Source of the DNA: Calothrix sp. NIES-4105
GTDB taxonomy: Bacteria > Cyanobacteriota > Cyanobacteriia > Cyanobacteriales > Nostocaceae
Assembly: GCF_002368415.1 (NCBI RefSeq)
Contig: NZ_AP018290.1
Span: forward strand, 6,823,717 to 6,887,716
Reading direction: 5' to 3'
DNA: 64,000 nt
Shown here: positions 17,406-26,207 of the stretch, in pieces
Numbering within the stretch: position 1 is the stretch's first letter
How the letters are laid out: every line of letters starts with the position of its first letter
Notes under the pieces: model-generated
Told to the model about the DNA's origin: nothing
Database searches by the model: none
What the model saw: only the letters and a program-made list of their open reading frames with translations
Position numbers and translations under genes: made by a program

Positions 17406-19424
17406 CTACAAATACTTAACCAGCACAGACTCTAGCTGAAAAATACCAATAGGTTTGCTCAAACAATCAATGGCGCCTGCTTGTAAAAATTTTTCTCTGT
17501 CTCCTATTCCCATTGGTGTCATCACTACTACAGGAATTTCTTTTAAATCTTGCTTTTGCTTTATACTTACAAGCAAATCAAATCCATTTACATCTCCAGG
17601 TAAATGTACGTCGAGTAAAATTAAATTGGGTTTAAATGTTATAACTCGCGCGATAAATCTTTCTCCTGTCACCATTAATTCGACTTCATAGCCTATTGTT
17701 TGCAAATAATCTTGCATTAATATAGCTGTATGTTCTTCGTCTTCTACTAACAAAATCCGTTTAGCAGCTTGTTTGGAAAATGTATTTGGATAAACAAATA
17801 CTTTGTGTGTTGAATTTTCTGCTGTTAGTTCAGATAAATTAGTATTATTTGATATATTTTCATGTTGTGGTTGTGCTGGTAATAATAAACTAAATCGACT
17901 TCCTACACCTAAAGTTGATTCTACTGTTAGATCGCCACCATGTAAACGCGCGAGTTTTCGTGTTAAAGCTAAACCTAAACCAGTACCTTCATATTGGCGA
18001 TTAAGTCGATTATCAAGTTGCCTAAACGGTTCAAATAATGATTTGAAATTACTTGGTTCTATACCTATACCAGTGTCAGTAATAATAAATGCAATACCCT
18101 GTTCGACTCGTTTTACTTCTAGCGAGATTGTACCAACAGTAGTAAATTTAATTGCATTTGTTAGTAAGTTTAGCAGCATTTGCTTTAGGCGCCGTTCATC
18201 TGCAATACAAGTGTCTAAGCCTTCGTCTATATTATGCACAAGTTGTAATTTTTTAAGATTAGCGCTTTCTAATAGGGTTGAAATAACATTTCTGACAATA
18301 TCGTTTACAGATAAAGATACGAGCGTTAAATCCTCTCTACCCGCTTCTACTTTAGATAAATCTAAAATATCATTAATTAATGCTAATAAATGTTCACCAC
18401 TTGTGTATATACAGTTAATGTACTCGCGCTGCTTCTCATTCAAGCTACCCACAACTTCTTGTTGAAGCAATTGTGATAACCCCATAATTGCATTTAAAGG
18501 AGTTCGCAACTCATGACTCATTGTAGCTAAAAAAGCACTTTTTGCCTTACTTCCAGCTTCTGCAGCTTCTTTACTTTCTCTAAGCTTTAATTCAGTACGT
18601 TTACGATCTGTAATCTCTTCAACCATTGCAAGGTAAAAATTTGGCTCGTTTAGTGCAGAAGTAACCAACGATACGTTTAAATGTGCCCAAACTAAGCGAC
18701 CATCTTTATGCAAAAATTGTCGCTCCATCTCAAAGCGCTCTTGGCTATTTGTAAACTGATAATTCAGCTTAGATTCTGTCTGAATTTCTGACTCACAGAT
18801 AAAATCTATTAATTGTTTAGAGCATAGTTCTTCGTAATCATACCCTAATATTTGACAAAGTGCAGGATTTACATCAATTAACCGTGCTTCTCTATCCAAT
18901 AATCCAATTCCAATTGGAGAACGTTCAAAAATAGCTCTCAACTGCGTTTCGTTTTCTGATAAATATTCTAATGATTTTTGCTTACGCTGCTCAACTGTAC
19001 GTTTTAAACTCCACAGCAAAGATTGTGGTGTCATTTCACTTTTGATTAAATAATCATCTGCTCCGGCTGCGAACGCTGCTTGAAAAAAATCGTCGTCACC
19101 CTTATCACTCACAACAATAATTATTACATTTGGTTTTAACGTATGTGTTTGAGATATATAATCTAAATCATAAATATTATTCAAACATAAATCTAATATA
19201 ACAGCATTAATATCTAAAGTGGAATTTTGCAATCCTAACAAAAGCTTATCAAAACTAGAAAATTTTTCTATTATCTGTATATAATTATTGGTACTGGCTT
19301 GTTCAAGAATCTCTTCTAGCTTATTTGAGTAGGTATAAAAATCTCTAATAGCTGTTTTGGCTACTATTCCTAATTCACTATTAGTACAAGTAAATAGCAT
19401 TGTTTTGATTTTTTGATACACCAT
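17406..19424 (-). CDS. Hybrid sensor histidine kinase (receiver-PAS-HisKA-HATPase-receiver)
   Basis: 672 residues from ATG 19424 (MVYQKIKTM); the frame is open to 19466, so a start 14 codons earlier is possible. Numbered from that longer form, the domains are: a receiver-like domain ~21-155 (D92, K142, but no acidic pair near its N-terminus); PAS/PAC ~173-290; HisKA with SHELRTPLNA (H318); HATPase with N437, DTGIG (464-468) and GTGLGL (494-499); and a C-terminal receiver with VEDEE, D619 and K671. The kinase core is intact, so it should autophosphorylate and pass phosphate to its own receiver or another protein. There are no membrane segments, so it is cytoplasmic. Input signal and target are unknown. 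Confidence 0.92.
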   Translation of the reverse strand: MVYQKIKTMLFTCTNSELGIVAKTAIRDFYTYSNKLEEILEQASTNNYIQIIEKFSSFDKLLLGLQNSTLDINAVILDLCLNNIYDLDYISQTHTLKPNVIIIVVSDKGDDDFFQAAFAAGADDYLIKSEMTPQSLLWSLKRTVEQRKQKSLEYLSENETQLRAIFERSPIGIGLLDREARLIDVNPALCQILGYDYEELCSKQLIDFICESEIQTESKLNYQFTNSQERFEMERQFLHKDGRLVWAHLNVSLVTSALNEPNFYLAMVEEITDRKRTELKLRESKEAAEAGSKAKSAFLATMSHELRTPLNAIMGLSQLLQQEVVGSLNEKQREYINCIYTSGEHLLALINDILDLSKVEAGREDLTLVSLSVNDIVRNVISTLLESANLKKLQLVHNIDEGLDTCIADERRLKQMLLNLLTNAIKFTTVGTISLEVKRVEQGIAFIITDTGIGIEPSNFKSLFEPFRQLDNRLNRQYEGTGLGLALTRKLARLHGGDLTVESTLGVGSRFSLLLPAQPQHENISNNTNLSELTAENSTHKVFVYPNTFSKQAAKRILLVEDEEHTAILMQDYLQTIGYEVELMVTGERFIARVITFKPNLILLDVHLPGDVNGFDLLVSIKQKQDLKEIPVVVMTPMGIGDREKFLQAGAIDCLSKPIGIFQLESVLVKYL

Positions 19425-19466
19425 GCTTTTCATCCATATCGTACTAGTATAGATTAATACAAGCAC

Positions 19467-19781
19467 TATCTTAGTAATTTAGTAATTATTCAAGAAAATA
19501 TTTATATTTCTACCATTAAAACTAAATTCCAAAAATCTAGTAAAAATACTTATGCTATAAACTAAACTCTATAAAAATCCATTAACGTATGTACTATAAA
19601 AATTACTTGTTGCAAATCAAGAGCTTAAACTATGCTAACGCGGCTTAAGTACTTAAATAATCAATTCAATGCGCTTACACCATTTTAAAGATTTTTTATA
19701 GCAACATGCCTCAAGAAAGATATACAAAACATATAATTTTGCCACAATTAAATTAATCATAGCTGTTATGGAGGTGTTGCA
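19467..19781. other. Divergent intergenic region
   Basis: About 315 AT-rich bases between the hybrid kinase and the periplasmic-binding-type protein. It contains a strong ribosome-binding site (GGAGG, about 19769-19773). No riboswitch fold, in particular no cobalamin riboswitch B12-box, was recognised. Confidence 0.45.
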
Positions 19782-20708
19782 ATGAAGGACGACCTTAGAA
19801 TTGTCTCTTTAATACCAAGTGGTACGGAAATATTAGCTGAACTTGGACTTACAGACAAAATTGTCGGACGGTCGCATGAGTGTGACTATCCTCCTGAAGT
19901 GCAAAACCTCCCTGTTTGTACTCAAGCACGGCTTAATACAAATGCTCATAGTGGAGAAATTCACTCTGAAGTAAATAAGTTATTACAAAATGCTTTAAGT
20001 ATTTACCAAATTAAAACGGATGTTTTGGAAAAATTACACCCGACTCACATTGTGACTCAAGACCAGTGTGATGTTTGTGCAGTCAGCTTCAACGATGTTG
20101 AAAAAGCAGTTGCAAATTTAACAAATAATACACCAAAAATTATTTCACTACAGCCAAATGTCCTTAAGGATGTTTGGTCTGATATTGAAAGAGTAGCACA
20201 TGTGTTCGATGTTGATTCGCTTTCATGTATCGAAAATCTGGAAGCGCGCGTCAAAATAGTTCAACAGCGCACAAAAGGTCTTTCTGCTACCGAAGCGTTA
20301 CCTAATGTGGCATGTATTGAATGGACAGACCCATTAATGATAGCTGCAAATTGGATTCCAGAACTAGTTGAATTAGCTGGTGGAAAGCCCTTGTTTGGTA
20401 TAACAGGTCAAGACTCAACTCAACTAAAGTGGGAAAGTTTAATCACAAGTAACCCTGATATTATAATATTCATGCCTTGTGGATTTGACTTAAACCGCAC
20501 GAGAACAGAAGCGCAATTACTTACAAATCGTCCTGAATGGCAAAAATTACGCAGCACTAAATCTGGACGAGTTTATATAACGGATGGCAATGCTTACTTC
20601 AATCGTCCAGGACCAAGGTTAGTTGAGTCGTTGGAAGTTATGGCTGAAATATTACACCCAGAAATTTTTGAATATGGTTACAAAGGAAAAGCCTGGGATA
20701 TCTTGTAA
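19782..20708 (+). CDS. BtuF/TroA-like cobalamin-binding protein
   Basis: 308 residues, preceded by a strong GGAGG site. The fold is that of class III periplasmic binding proteins: RIVSLIPSGTEILAELGLTDKIVGRSHECDYP at the N-terminus, LHPTHIVTQDQCDVCAV mid-way, and NPDIIIFMPCGFDLNRT and GRVYITDGNAYFNRPGPRLVESLEVMAEILHPE in the C-lobe. These resemble cobalamin-binding BtuF relatives. No signal peptide is present, which is typical of a cytoplasmic subgroup often annotated as cobalamin-binding protein. No transporter genes adjoin. The conserved C-rich segment DQCDVC could bind metal; the ligand is therefore uncertain. Confidence 0.8.
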   Translation: MKDDLRIVSLIPSGTEILAELGLTDKIVGRSHECDYPPEVQNLPVCTQARLNTNAHSGEIHSEVNKLLQNALSIYQIKTDVLEKLHPTHIVTQDQCDVCAVSFNDVEKAVANLTNNTPKIISLQPNVLKDVWSDIERVAHVFDVDSLSCIENLEARVKIVQQRTKGLSATEALPNVACIEWTDPLMIAANWIPELVELAGGKPLFGITGQDSTQLKWESLITSNPDIIIFMPCGFDLNRTRTEAQLLTNRPEWQKLRSTKSGRVYITDGNAYFNRPGPRLVESLEVMAEILHPEIFEYGYKGKAWDIL

Positions 20709-20723
20709 TAAACGTAGTATATG

Positions 20724-20751
20724 TGGGTTGGCTTTGCTTCGCGGCAACCCA
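20724..20751. terminator. Hairpin between convergent genes
   Basis: TGGGTTG and CAACCCA arms around a short loop between the BtuF-like gene and the emfourin-like gene. Related TGGGTT/AACCCA hairpins occur at 34143-34164 and 47690-47714, so it may be a repeat that also works as a bidirectional terminator. Confidence 0.55.
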
Positions 20752-20762
20752 ACAATTAACTA

Positions 20763-21071
20763 TTAATTAAAGTTTTGACTTACTGCTGCAGTGTTAACCC
20801 ACTCGATAAGAGGTTTTAAGTTACTTGGAACAGCGGATTCACCAACGCTTACTGTATGTGTTTGTCCGTTGTCTTCTATCGTCAAACGATAATAAAAACT
20901 GTCTGGTTTCGGGGAAGATGAATCTATATAATCAGGCAAGTTATAAAAATCTGACTCTTGGAGGAGTTGCGGAAGCTGCTTTGCTGTGTCTTGAGGAATA
21001 GCTGTTGTGTCAACTTTTGTTGTTCTTGACATACCAGCGAAGCCACCAGTACGCTCTAAATAAAGTCGCAT
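20763..21071 (-). CDS. Emfourin-like (protealysin inhibitor) protein
   Basis: 102 residues, matching the size of emfourin, the proteinaceous inhibitor of protealysin-like M4 proteases. The sequence begins with a beta strand carrying RTGGFAGMSRTTKVDT, then a helix TAKQLPQLLQESDFYNLPD, a central YYRLTIEDNGQTHTVSVGE strand pair and a C-terminal LKPLIEWV helix. This is the pattern I associate with that family. The decisive context is that it lies 136 bases downstream of an M4 protease with a protealysin-type propeptide on the same strand. It is expected to bind and block that protease in the cytoplasm, where both are made without signal peptides. Confidence 0.8.
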   Translation of the reverse strand: MRLYLERTGGFAGMSRTTKVDTTAIPQDTAKQLPQLLQESDFYNLPDYIDSSSPKPDSFYYRLTIEDNGQTHTVSVGESAVPSNLKPLIEWVNTAAVSQNFN

Positions 21072-21207
21072 ATTATATTAATTACAGTGTTTTATGAAAA
21101 AACTGGGAAGATAACTTTATTATCCCCCAGACAAATAACGCTTGTGTCACCACAATAATAAAATTTAGCAATTGGGACTTATTGTTAATCGATTTATAAA
21201 TTGCATC

Positions 21208-22299
21208 TTAACTATAAGATACGCCTACTTGTTCCCATGCATTTTGTACAGCTTTTTGTTCGTTGCTGCCTTGTCCATATAGTTCTCCTGCAACTTGCGA
21301 GATAATAGCTGCTGCACTTTTAAAATCTGAACTTGATTGAAGACGGTCGCGCAAAGCGACATACCAAATTTTTCCTGCTTTTTCCCAAGCATAGCCACCA
21401 ATAGCGGTAGCGGCTAAATAAAATGCTCTGTTGGGAATACCAGAATTAATGTGTACTCCACCGTTATCCTTCATTCCAGAGTAAAGGTCTTTGTAGTGGG
21501 CGGGTTGAGGGTCTTTGCCTAAAACAGGGTCATCATAAGCTGTTCCAGGTTCTTTCATCGAGCGAATGCCAATACCCTTGACTTTTTCAGTAAATAAACC
21601 TTCACCAATAATCCAGTCTGCTTGGTCTGCGGTTTGTTTTTTCACCCATTGTTTAACTAAGGCGCCAAAAACATCTGACATTGACTCATTCAAGGCGCCT
21701 GACTCACCAAAATATTTAAGGCTAGCTTCATATTGCGTTACACCGTGGGTTAGCTCATGGGCTATAACATCTATACACTTAGTAAAACGCTGAAATATTT
21801 CACCATCGCCATCACCATATACCATTTGGTCGCCGTTCCAAAAAGCGTTATCGTACTTTACGCCATAGTGTACCGTTGAATCAAGACGTAAACCTTTATC
21901 ATCAATAGAGTTACGCTCCAACACCTCATAGTAAAAATCGTAAGTTGAACCTGCTGAATCATACGCTTCGTTTACAGCTTCATCGTTACTTGGTGGATCT
22001 CCCTCCGCGCGTACCAGCTTACCTGGAAGTAGTTGCATTTTTGAAGCATCATATATCGTGCGCCGTTTTTCTCCTGGTGATACCGCAAAATTTACATTAC
22101 CAATGACTCGGCGCCGTCCACGGAATTCTGAAGATAAATTTAATGTACGAAATGCCCATTCCCGCATTTCCTCACTGCCATTAACTACTAAATTTTCCAG
22201 CATGTGTGGTGGAACAACGCAGTAGATAGAGCAATATGTATTATTTTCATGCTTTGGGCACCCAATCCAACCAAATCCTGATTTTCTATTCTTAGCCAT
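21208..22299 (-). CDS. Protealysin-like M4 metallopeptidase
   Basis: 363 residues. The zinc ligands and catalytic residues are complete: HELTH at 181-185, the third ligand Glu205 in ALNESMSD, and the catalytic histidine 283 in NGGVHINSGIPN. The propeptide is short (~60 residues) and carries CVVPPHMLEN, the motif of protealysin precursors, instead of the long FTP-type propeptide of thermolysin. There is no signal peptide. AAGGAG lies just before the start. Protealysin-type enzymes are found in many bacteria and have been linked to cleavage of actin-like proteins and to host interaction; here the target is unknown. It is paired with an emfourin-like inhibitor gene downstream. Confidence 0.93.
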   Translation of the reverse strand: MAKNRKSGFGWIGCPKHENNTYCSIYCVVPPHMLENLVVNGSEEMREWAFRTLNLSSEFRGRRRVIGNVNFAVSPGEKRRTIYDASKMQLLPGKLVRAEGDPPSNDEAVNEAYDSAGSTYDFYYEVLERNSIDDKGLRLDSTVHYGVKYDNAFWNGDQMVYGDGDGEIFQRFTKCIDVIAHELTHGVTQYEASLKYFGESGALNESMSDVFGALVKQWVKKQTADQADWIIGEGLFTEKVKGIGIRSMKEPGTAYDDPVLGKDPQPAHYKDLYSGMKDNGGVHINSGIPNRAFYLAATAIGGYAWEKAGKIWYVALRDRLQSSSDFKSAAAIISQVAGELYGQGSNEQKAVQNAWEQVGVSYS

Positions 22300-22540
22300 T
22301 AAATTAAATTCTCCTTATAATGTACACTCATGTGAATTATTTACTGCTCCAGGTTTAAAGGCACCTGTTTAGGACTTTATTCTTTCTACAAGTCCAGCAG
22401 TTGATATTCCACATTGACAGCCTGATTTTAGGCTTGTGTGTCACATAATACCAAGATTAAGTTAGAAAACGTAATTATAAACTTGCCACAGTCAAGGGGT
22501 CTGACCCTTCAGTAGTTAATATGTATTTTTAGTTAATGAA

Positions 22541-24025
22541 TTAATATAAAAGCCTTTTTTTTAAGTCATCATACTTTTGTTGACTAAGACGGTATACCTC
22601 TGGTTGAGGTTTTCCAACTAAGTGTCCTTGAATATAACTAACACCGACTTCTCTGAGTACACGTAAGCTAATGGGTGTATTTTCATCAATTCCCTCTACA
22701 ATGACTTTAGCCGGGTTCAAATTATTTGCTCCAACTAAATCATGAACAAAACGGATAATAATATCGCTGGAATGATTATAAAGAAGTTCACGGTCGATTT
22801 TAACGTGAGACGGATTTAAACCTGCTAATCTTGATACAGAAGCGTAACCTACACCAAAATCATCAATTGCAAAGCGAATTTTAAGCTTGCTTACATATTC
22901 GACTAATTGCTTTTTAAAATTATGAAGTGGATTTTTTAATCTTATTCCGCTAGCAAATTGTGGTAAATCCGTCTTCTCGGAGATTTCTAAAATCAAGTTT
23001 CTTGGTGATATTATTTTATCTTTAATAATTTTTTTTACCGTTTCAAAATACTCTATTCGCATTAAAGAATCTGGGTAAACATTAACGGACAAAGGAACAA
23101 CATCACCTGCACGTCTTTGTGTTAACTTTCTAGCATGACGATAACGTTCAGTTGCTACATTTAAAAAATGTTGGTCAAGCAAAACTGTGAAATTAGAACC
23201 CCATAATTCTGCTGCTGTAAACAAATCTGAAGGTGCCGTATGGTTTGCAGGATTACGCGCTAACGCTTCCCAACCGCTAATAAATAAATCTTCTGGTTCA
23301 ATATGTAAAACTGGCTCGAAATACATTACCATTTGTTTTAATCGCTGACTAAATAAGTCAAATCTTCTGTTATATATTGATGACGATACAAAGCCAAAAT
23401 TTAATTTTAAATTATCTAATATAGCGGCTTCAATTAGTTCTACTTCCTCAAAAAATAAACTGGCATGGTAAAAACTAGATAAAATTATACTATACACTTC
23501 TGTTAATCGCTCTGATAACGATAGTCCACAAACTACCATTACCTCAGCTTGGGGTGATTTGTTTATTGGTAATAATATAAATACTTTGTCGTAATTTTGA
23601 TTATCATTATATTTACTATATATACCTGATTGCGCCGGATTAAAAATATATTCGTAATCAATTACAGGTAAAATACTATAATTAATAATATCTTGATAAT
23701 AACTTAGTTCTAAATGTTCATCAAAATCACTTTGGAACTTAACATTCCAACTTGATTTATGATTTTCTAGTATTAAAGCAAAATCGGCGCCTGAAGCAGC
23801 AACAATAGCATTAAGCGCTGTAACTGAAGAACTCGAATGTGTACTCGATTTAAACTTAACAATCAATTTATCAATAAAATCTTCGTAATATTCTAAATAA
23901 CTATGTAAATATTTAGCTTGCTGGTTAATAATACTGACTTCTCCTGTTTTGTTAACAAAGTTTAATACTATATTACCTAAATACTTTTTATCCGTAAGCG
24001 CTTGAGATTGGTGCTGTAAAGTCAT
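22541..24025 (-). CDS. EAL-domain cyclic-di-GMP phosphodiesterase
   Basis: 494 residues from ATG 24025 (MTLQHQSQ); the frame is open seven codons further. The N-terminal ~240 residues have no clear domain but look like a degenerate GAF-type sensor. The C-terminal ~250 residues are an EAL domain with its key motifs retained: GWEALAR, SVNVYPDSL, LILEISEKTD, IDDFGVGYASVSRL, HVKIDRELL, VIVEGIDE and YIQGHLVGKP. Since the metal and catalytic residues (E of EAL, N, E, DD, K, E, Q) appear present, it should hydrolyse c-di-GMP. There are no transmembrane segments. It is monocistronic. Confidence 0.88.
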   Translation of the reverse strand: MTLQHQSQALTDKKYLGNIVLNFVNKTGEVSIINQQAKYLHSYLEYYEDFIDKLIVKFKSSTHSSSSVTALNAIVAASGADFALILENHKSSWNVKFQSDFDEHLELSYYQDIINYSILPVIDYEYIFNPAQSGIYSKYNDNQNYDKVFILLPINKSPQAEVMVVCGLSLSERLTEVYSIILSSFYHASLFFEEVELIEAAILDNLKLNFGFVSSSIYNRRFDLFSQRLKQMVMYFEPVLHIEPEDLFISGWEALARNPANHTAPSDLFTAAELWGSNFTVLLDQHFLNVATERYRHARKLTQRRAGDVVPLSVNVYPDSLMRIEYFETVKKIIKDKIISPRNLILEISEKTDLPQFASGIRLKNPLHNFKKQLVEYVSKLKIRFAIDDFGVGYASVSRLAGLNPSHVKIDRELLYNHSSDIIIRFVHDLVGANNLNPAKVIVEGIDENTPISLRVLREVGVSYIQGHLVGKPQPEVYRLSQQKYDDLKKRLLY

Positions 24026-24180
24026 AACTCTTGTCAGCACTAGCATAATCTTATACCCTTCTTCTTAATTAACACAGGAAGTGAAAAGGGTAAAGTATGC
24101 CACTAAACTATATAGATAGATACTATAAAACTTTATATTTGCCCTAGCTTGGGGGCTACATCGCGATAAAACTTCAAAAT

Positions 24181-24267
24181 CGGAGAGAGAGGGATTCGAA
24201 CCCTCGTTAAAGTTTCCCCTAAACGACATTTCCAGTGTCGCGCCTTCAACCACTCGGCCATCTCTCC
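24181..24267 (-). tRNA. tRNA-Ser (anticodon GGA)
   Basis: The minus strand folds as an 87-nt class II tRNA. The acceptor stem GGAGAGA/TCTCTCC is followed by the D-arm GGCCGAGTGGTTGAAGGC, the anticodon stem CGACA..TGTCG around CTGGAAA (anticodon GGA), a long variable arm, and the T-arm GAGGGTTCGAATCCCTC. CCA is not encoded. It reads UCC/UCU serine codons. Confidence 0.97.
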
Positions 24268-24371
24268 AGATGCCACAAGTTATTACTATACAATTGAAAT
24301 TAAAAAACTGCAATAATATTTTGACTGAAATACAAAAATTTTCTGAAAATCGCTTAAAACCTAAGATTACA

Positions 24372-24740
24372 ATGTCGCAAAAATATACCATCACAGTACG
24401 TGACCGTCAAAAAGGCATTACCCATACCTTTCAAGTCCCTGATGACCGCTATATCCTTCACACTGCAGAACAACAGGGTAAGGAGCTACCGTTTTCCTGC
24501 CGTAACGGCGCCTGTACGACTTGTGCTGTGCGTGTATTATCGGGAGACATTCACCAGCCAGAGGCAATAGGTTTGTCACCTGAGTTGCAAAATAAAGGTT
24601 ATGCTTTGTTGTGTGTAAGCTACGCGCGTTCTGATTTAGAAGTTGAAACTCAAGACGAGGATGAAGTATATGAACTTCAATTTGGACGCTTCTTTGCCAA
24701 AGGTAGAGTACGCGCAGGCTTACCTTTAGATGAAGATTAG
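24372..24740 (+). CDS. Plant-type 2Fe-2S ferredoxin with extended C-terminus
   Basis: 122 residues from ATG 24372 (MSQKYTITV). An open frame extends upstream to 24270 but adds a lysine-rich stretch with no similarity to ferredoxins. Cluster ligands are C43, C48, C51 and C81 in FSCRNGACTTCAVRV and YALLCVSY. The tail after EVETQDEDEVYELQFGRFFAKGR is longer than in PetF and resembles the FdC2-type ferredoxins of cyanobacteria and chloroplasts, whose electron partner differs from that of photosynthetic ferredoxin. The gene starts about 105 bases from the divergent tRNA-Ser, and 6 bases separate its stop from the next start codon. Confidence 0.92.
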   Translation: MSQKYTITVRDRQKGITHTFQVPDDRYILHTAEQQGKELPFSCRNGACTTCAVRVLSGDIHQPEAIGLSPELQNKGYALLCVSYARSDLEVETQDEDEVYELQFGRFFAKGRVRAGLPLDED

Positions 24741-24746
24741 TACCAA

Positions 24747-25271
24747 ATGACTATTATTAAGAGATTAATTTCGCTGTGCCTTTTACTTCTTGTTGTGGGC
24801 TGTCAGCCAGAGAAAAAAGTTGATAGTACTTTAGTACAAGTAAAAATTGTACGGGTCGTTAGCGGGCAAACTCTTGAAGTATTAGGGATGGGGGAACAGC
24901 CAAATTTAATTTCTCAACTCCGTTTAATTGGAATTGATGCACCGGATTTGCGTCAGCGTCCTTGGGGTTCGGATGCAAAGGAGAATCTTGAAGCATTAAT
25001 AGATTCGGCGCCAATAAGTTTAGAATTTGATATTCAAACAAAAGATAAGATTGGTCGTACTCTTGCTTATGTATGGAAGGGTAAAATCATGTTGAACGAG
25101 CAAATGGTAAAAGATGGTCATGCTTTATATGTTTCGCGCTTCCCTAACCATAAGTATGATTTACAACTTGAACGCGCTCAACAATGGTCACGATTAATGG
25201 GACTCGGTATTTGGAACCCAGAGAAACCCATGCGTACTTCTCCATCTGAATTTCGACGCGCGAATAAATAA
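24747..25271 (+). CDS. SNase-like (thermonuclease fold) lipoprotein with altered catalytic residues
   Basis: 174 residues. The N-terminus is a lipoprotein signal (LISLCLLLLVVGC, lipobox Cys19), so the protein is anchored on the membrane. The remainder is a staphylococcal-nuclease fold: VKIVRVVSGQTLEV, LRLIGIDAPDLRQRP, KDKIGRTLAYVW and MVKDGHALYV. Compared with Staphylococcus nuclease, R59 and R104 match the two arginines and D64 matches Asp40. Glu43 is replaced by D67, and the calcium ligand Asp21 by Q41 (SGQT instead of DGDT). Activity is therefore doubtful. It is tightly linked to the ferredoxin gene upstream (6-base gap), probably one transcript. Confidence 0.82.
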   Translation: MTIIKRLISLCLLLLVVGCQPEKKVDSTLVQVKIVRVVSGQTLEVLGMGEQPNLISQLRLIGIDAPDLRQRPWGSDAKENLEALIDSAPISLEFDIQTKDKIGRTLAYVWKGKIMLNEQMVKDGHALYVSRFPNHKYDLQLERAQQWSRLMGLGIWNPEKPMRTSPSEFRRANK

Positions 25272-25311
25272 TCTCTAAAAAATCTCCAACCCCAAGCTCT
25301 TGATAGTATTT

Positions 25312-26127
25312 ATGAACGATTTACAAGTATTTCTTGATATTGCTACTGAAGCTGCACTTGCTGCTGGCGCCGTTTTGCATTCGTTTCTGGGCAAAGTTGA
25401 GGATTCGGTTATCGAAAAAGGTCGTCCAGGTGATTTAGTTACTGTCGCGGACAAAGCTGCTGAAGATGTAATTCTTGCTCATATGGAACGCCATTTACCT
25501 GAACATGGGATTCTGTCAGAAGAGTCTGGGCAGTTGGGCAATCAAAAGGATAAGTATCTTTGGGCAATTGACCCGCTTGATGGTACAACCAACTTTGCTC
25601 ATCAATATCCAATGTTTGCCGTTTCAATTGGGCTTTTGGTTGACGGTGTACCTGCTGTTGGCGTAATTTATGATCCGTGGCACAATGAACTTTTTCGTGC
25701 ATGTACTGGTTTAGGAGCAACGCGCAACCGCCATGCAATTCGGGTTTCCAACACTTCGGAATTGAGTAAAAGTTTACTAGTAACAGGTTTTGCTTATGAC
25801 CGTCGCGAAACTACTGATAATAACTACGCAGAGTTTTGTCATTTTACTCACCTCACTCAAGGTGTTAGACGTAGTGGCGCCGCTTCAATTGATTTAGCAT
25901 ACGTAGCCTGTGGACGTGTTGATGGATACTGGGAGCGCGGTCTTTCGGCTTGGGATATGGCGGCAGGTATAGTTATATTACGTGAAGCTGGGGGAAAGGT
26001 TACAGCTTATGATAATTCGGCGTTCAAAATAGAGTCTGGCAGGATTCTTGCTACCAATGGTCATATTCACGATGCTGTTAGTGATTCATTGATGCAGGTG
26101 CCCCCTCTATCAGTGTGGGAGCAATAA
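25312..26127 (+). CDS. Inositol-monophosphatase-family phosphatase
   Basis: 271 residues from ATG 25312; a TTG four codons upstream is also in frame but less likely. The family motifs are complete: metal-binding glutamates in HGILSEESG, the DPLDGTTNFAH motif and the C-terminal WDMAAGIVILREAGG. The enzyme needs Mg2+ and removes phosphate from inositol-1-phosphate or related small molecules. In some bacteria relatives serve as histidinol-phosphatase. Since hisZ lies about 1 kb downstream on the same strand, a role in histidine synthesis is possible, but the sequence does not decide it. Confidence 0.9.
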   Translation: MNDLQVFLDIATEAALAAGAVLHSFLGKVEDSVIEKGRPGDLVTVADKAAEDVILAHMERHLPEHGILSEESGQLGNQKDKYLWAIDPLDGTTNFAHQYPMFAVSIGLLVDGVPAVGVIYDPWHNELFRACTGLGATRNRHAIRVSNTSELSKSLLVTGFAYDRRETTDNNYAEFCHFTHLTQGVRRSGAASIDLAYVACGRVDGYWERGLSAWDMAAGIVILREAGGKVTAYDNSAFKIESGRILATNGHIHDAVSDSLMQVPPLSVWEQ

Positions 26128-26207
26128 ACAATGTCAAATTTATAGCGATTTTAAATAAGGGAAGTAAACTAGAAAGATTAATGTAAACTTTTTTCTTATG
26201 GCGCTAT

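Noticed and set aside
24065..24394. 109-codon minus-strand frame
   Set aside because: It runs through the tRNA-Ser gene and against the start of the ferredoxin gene; composition is not protein-like.
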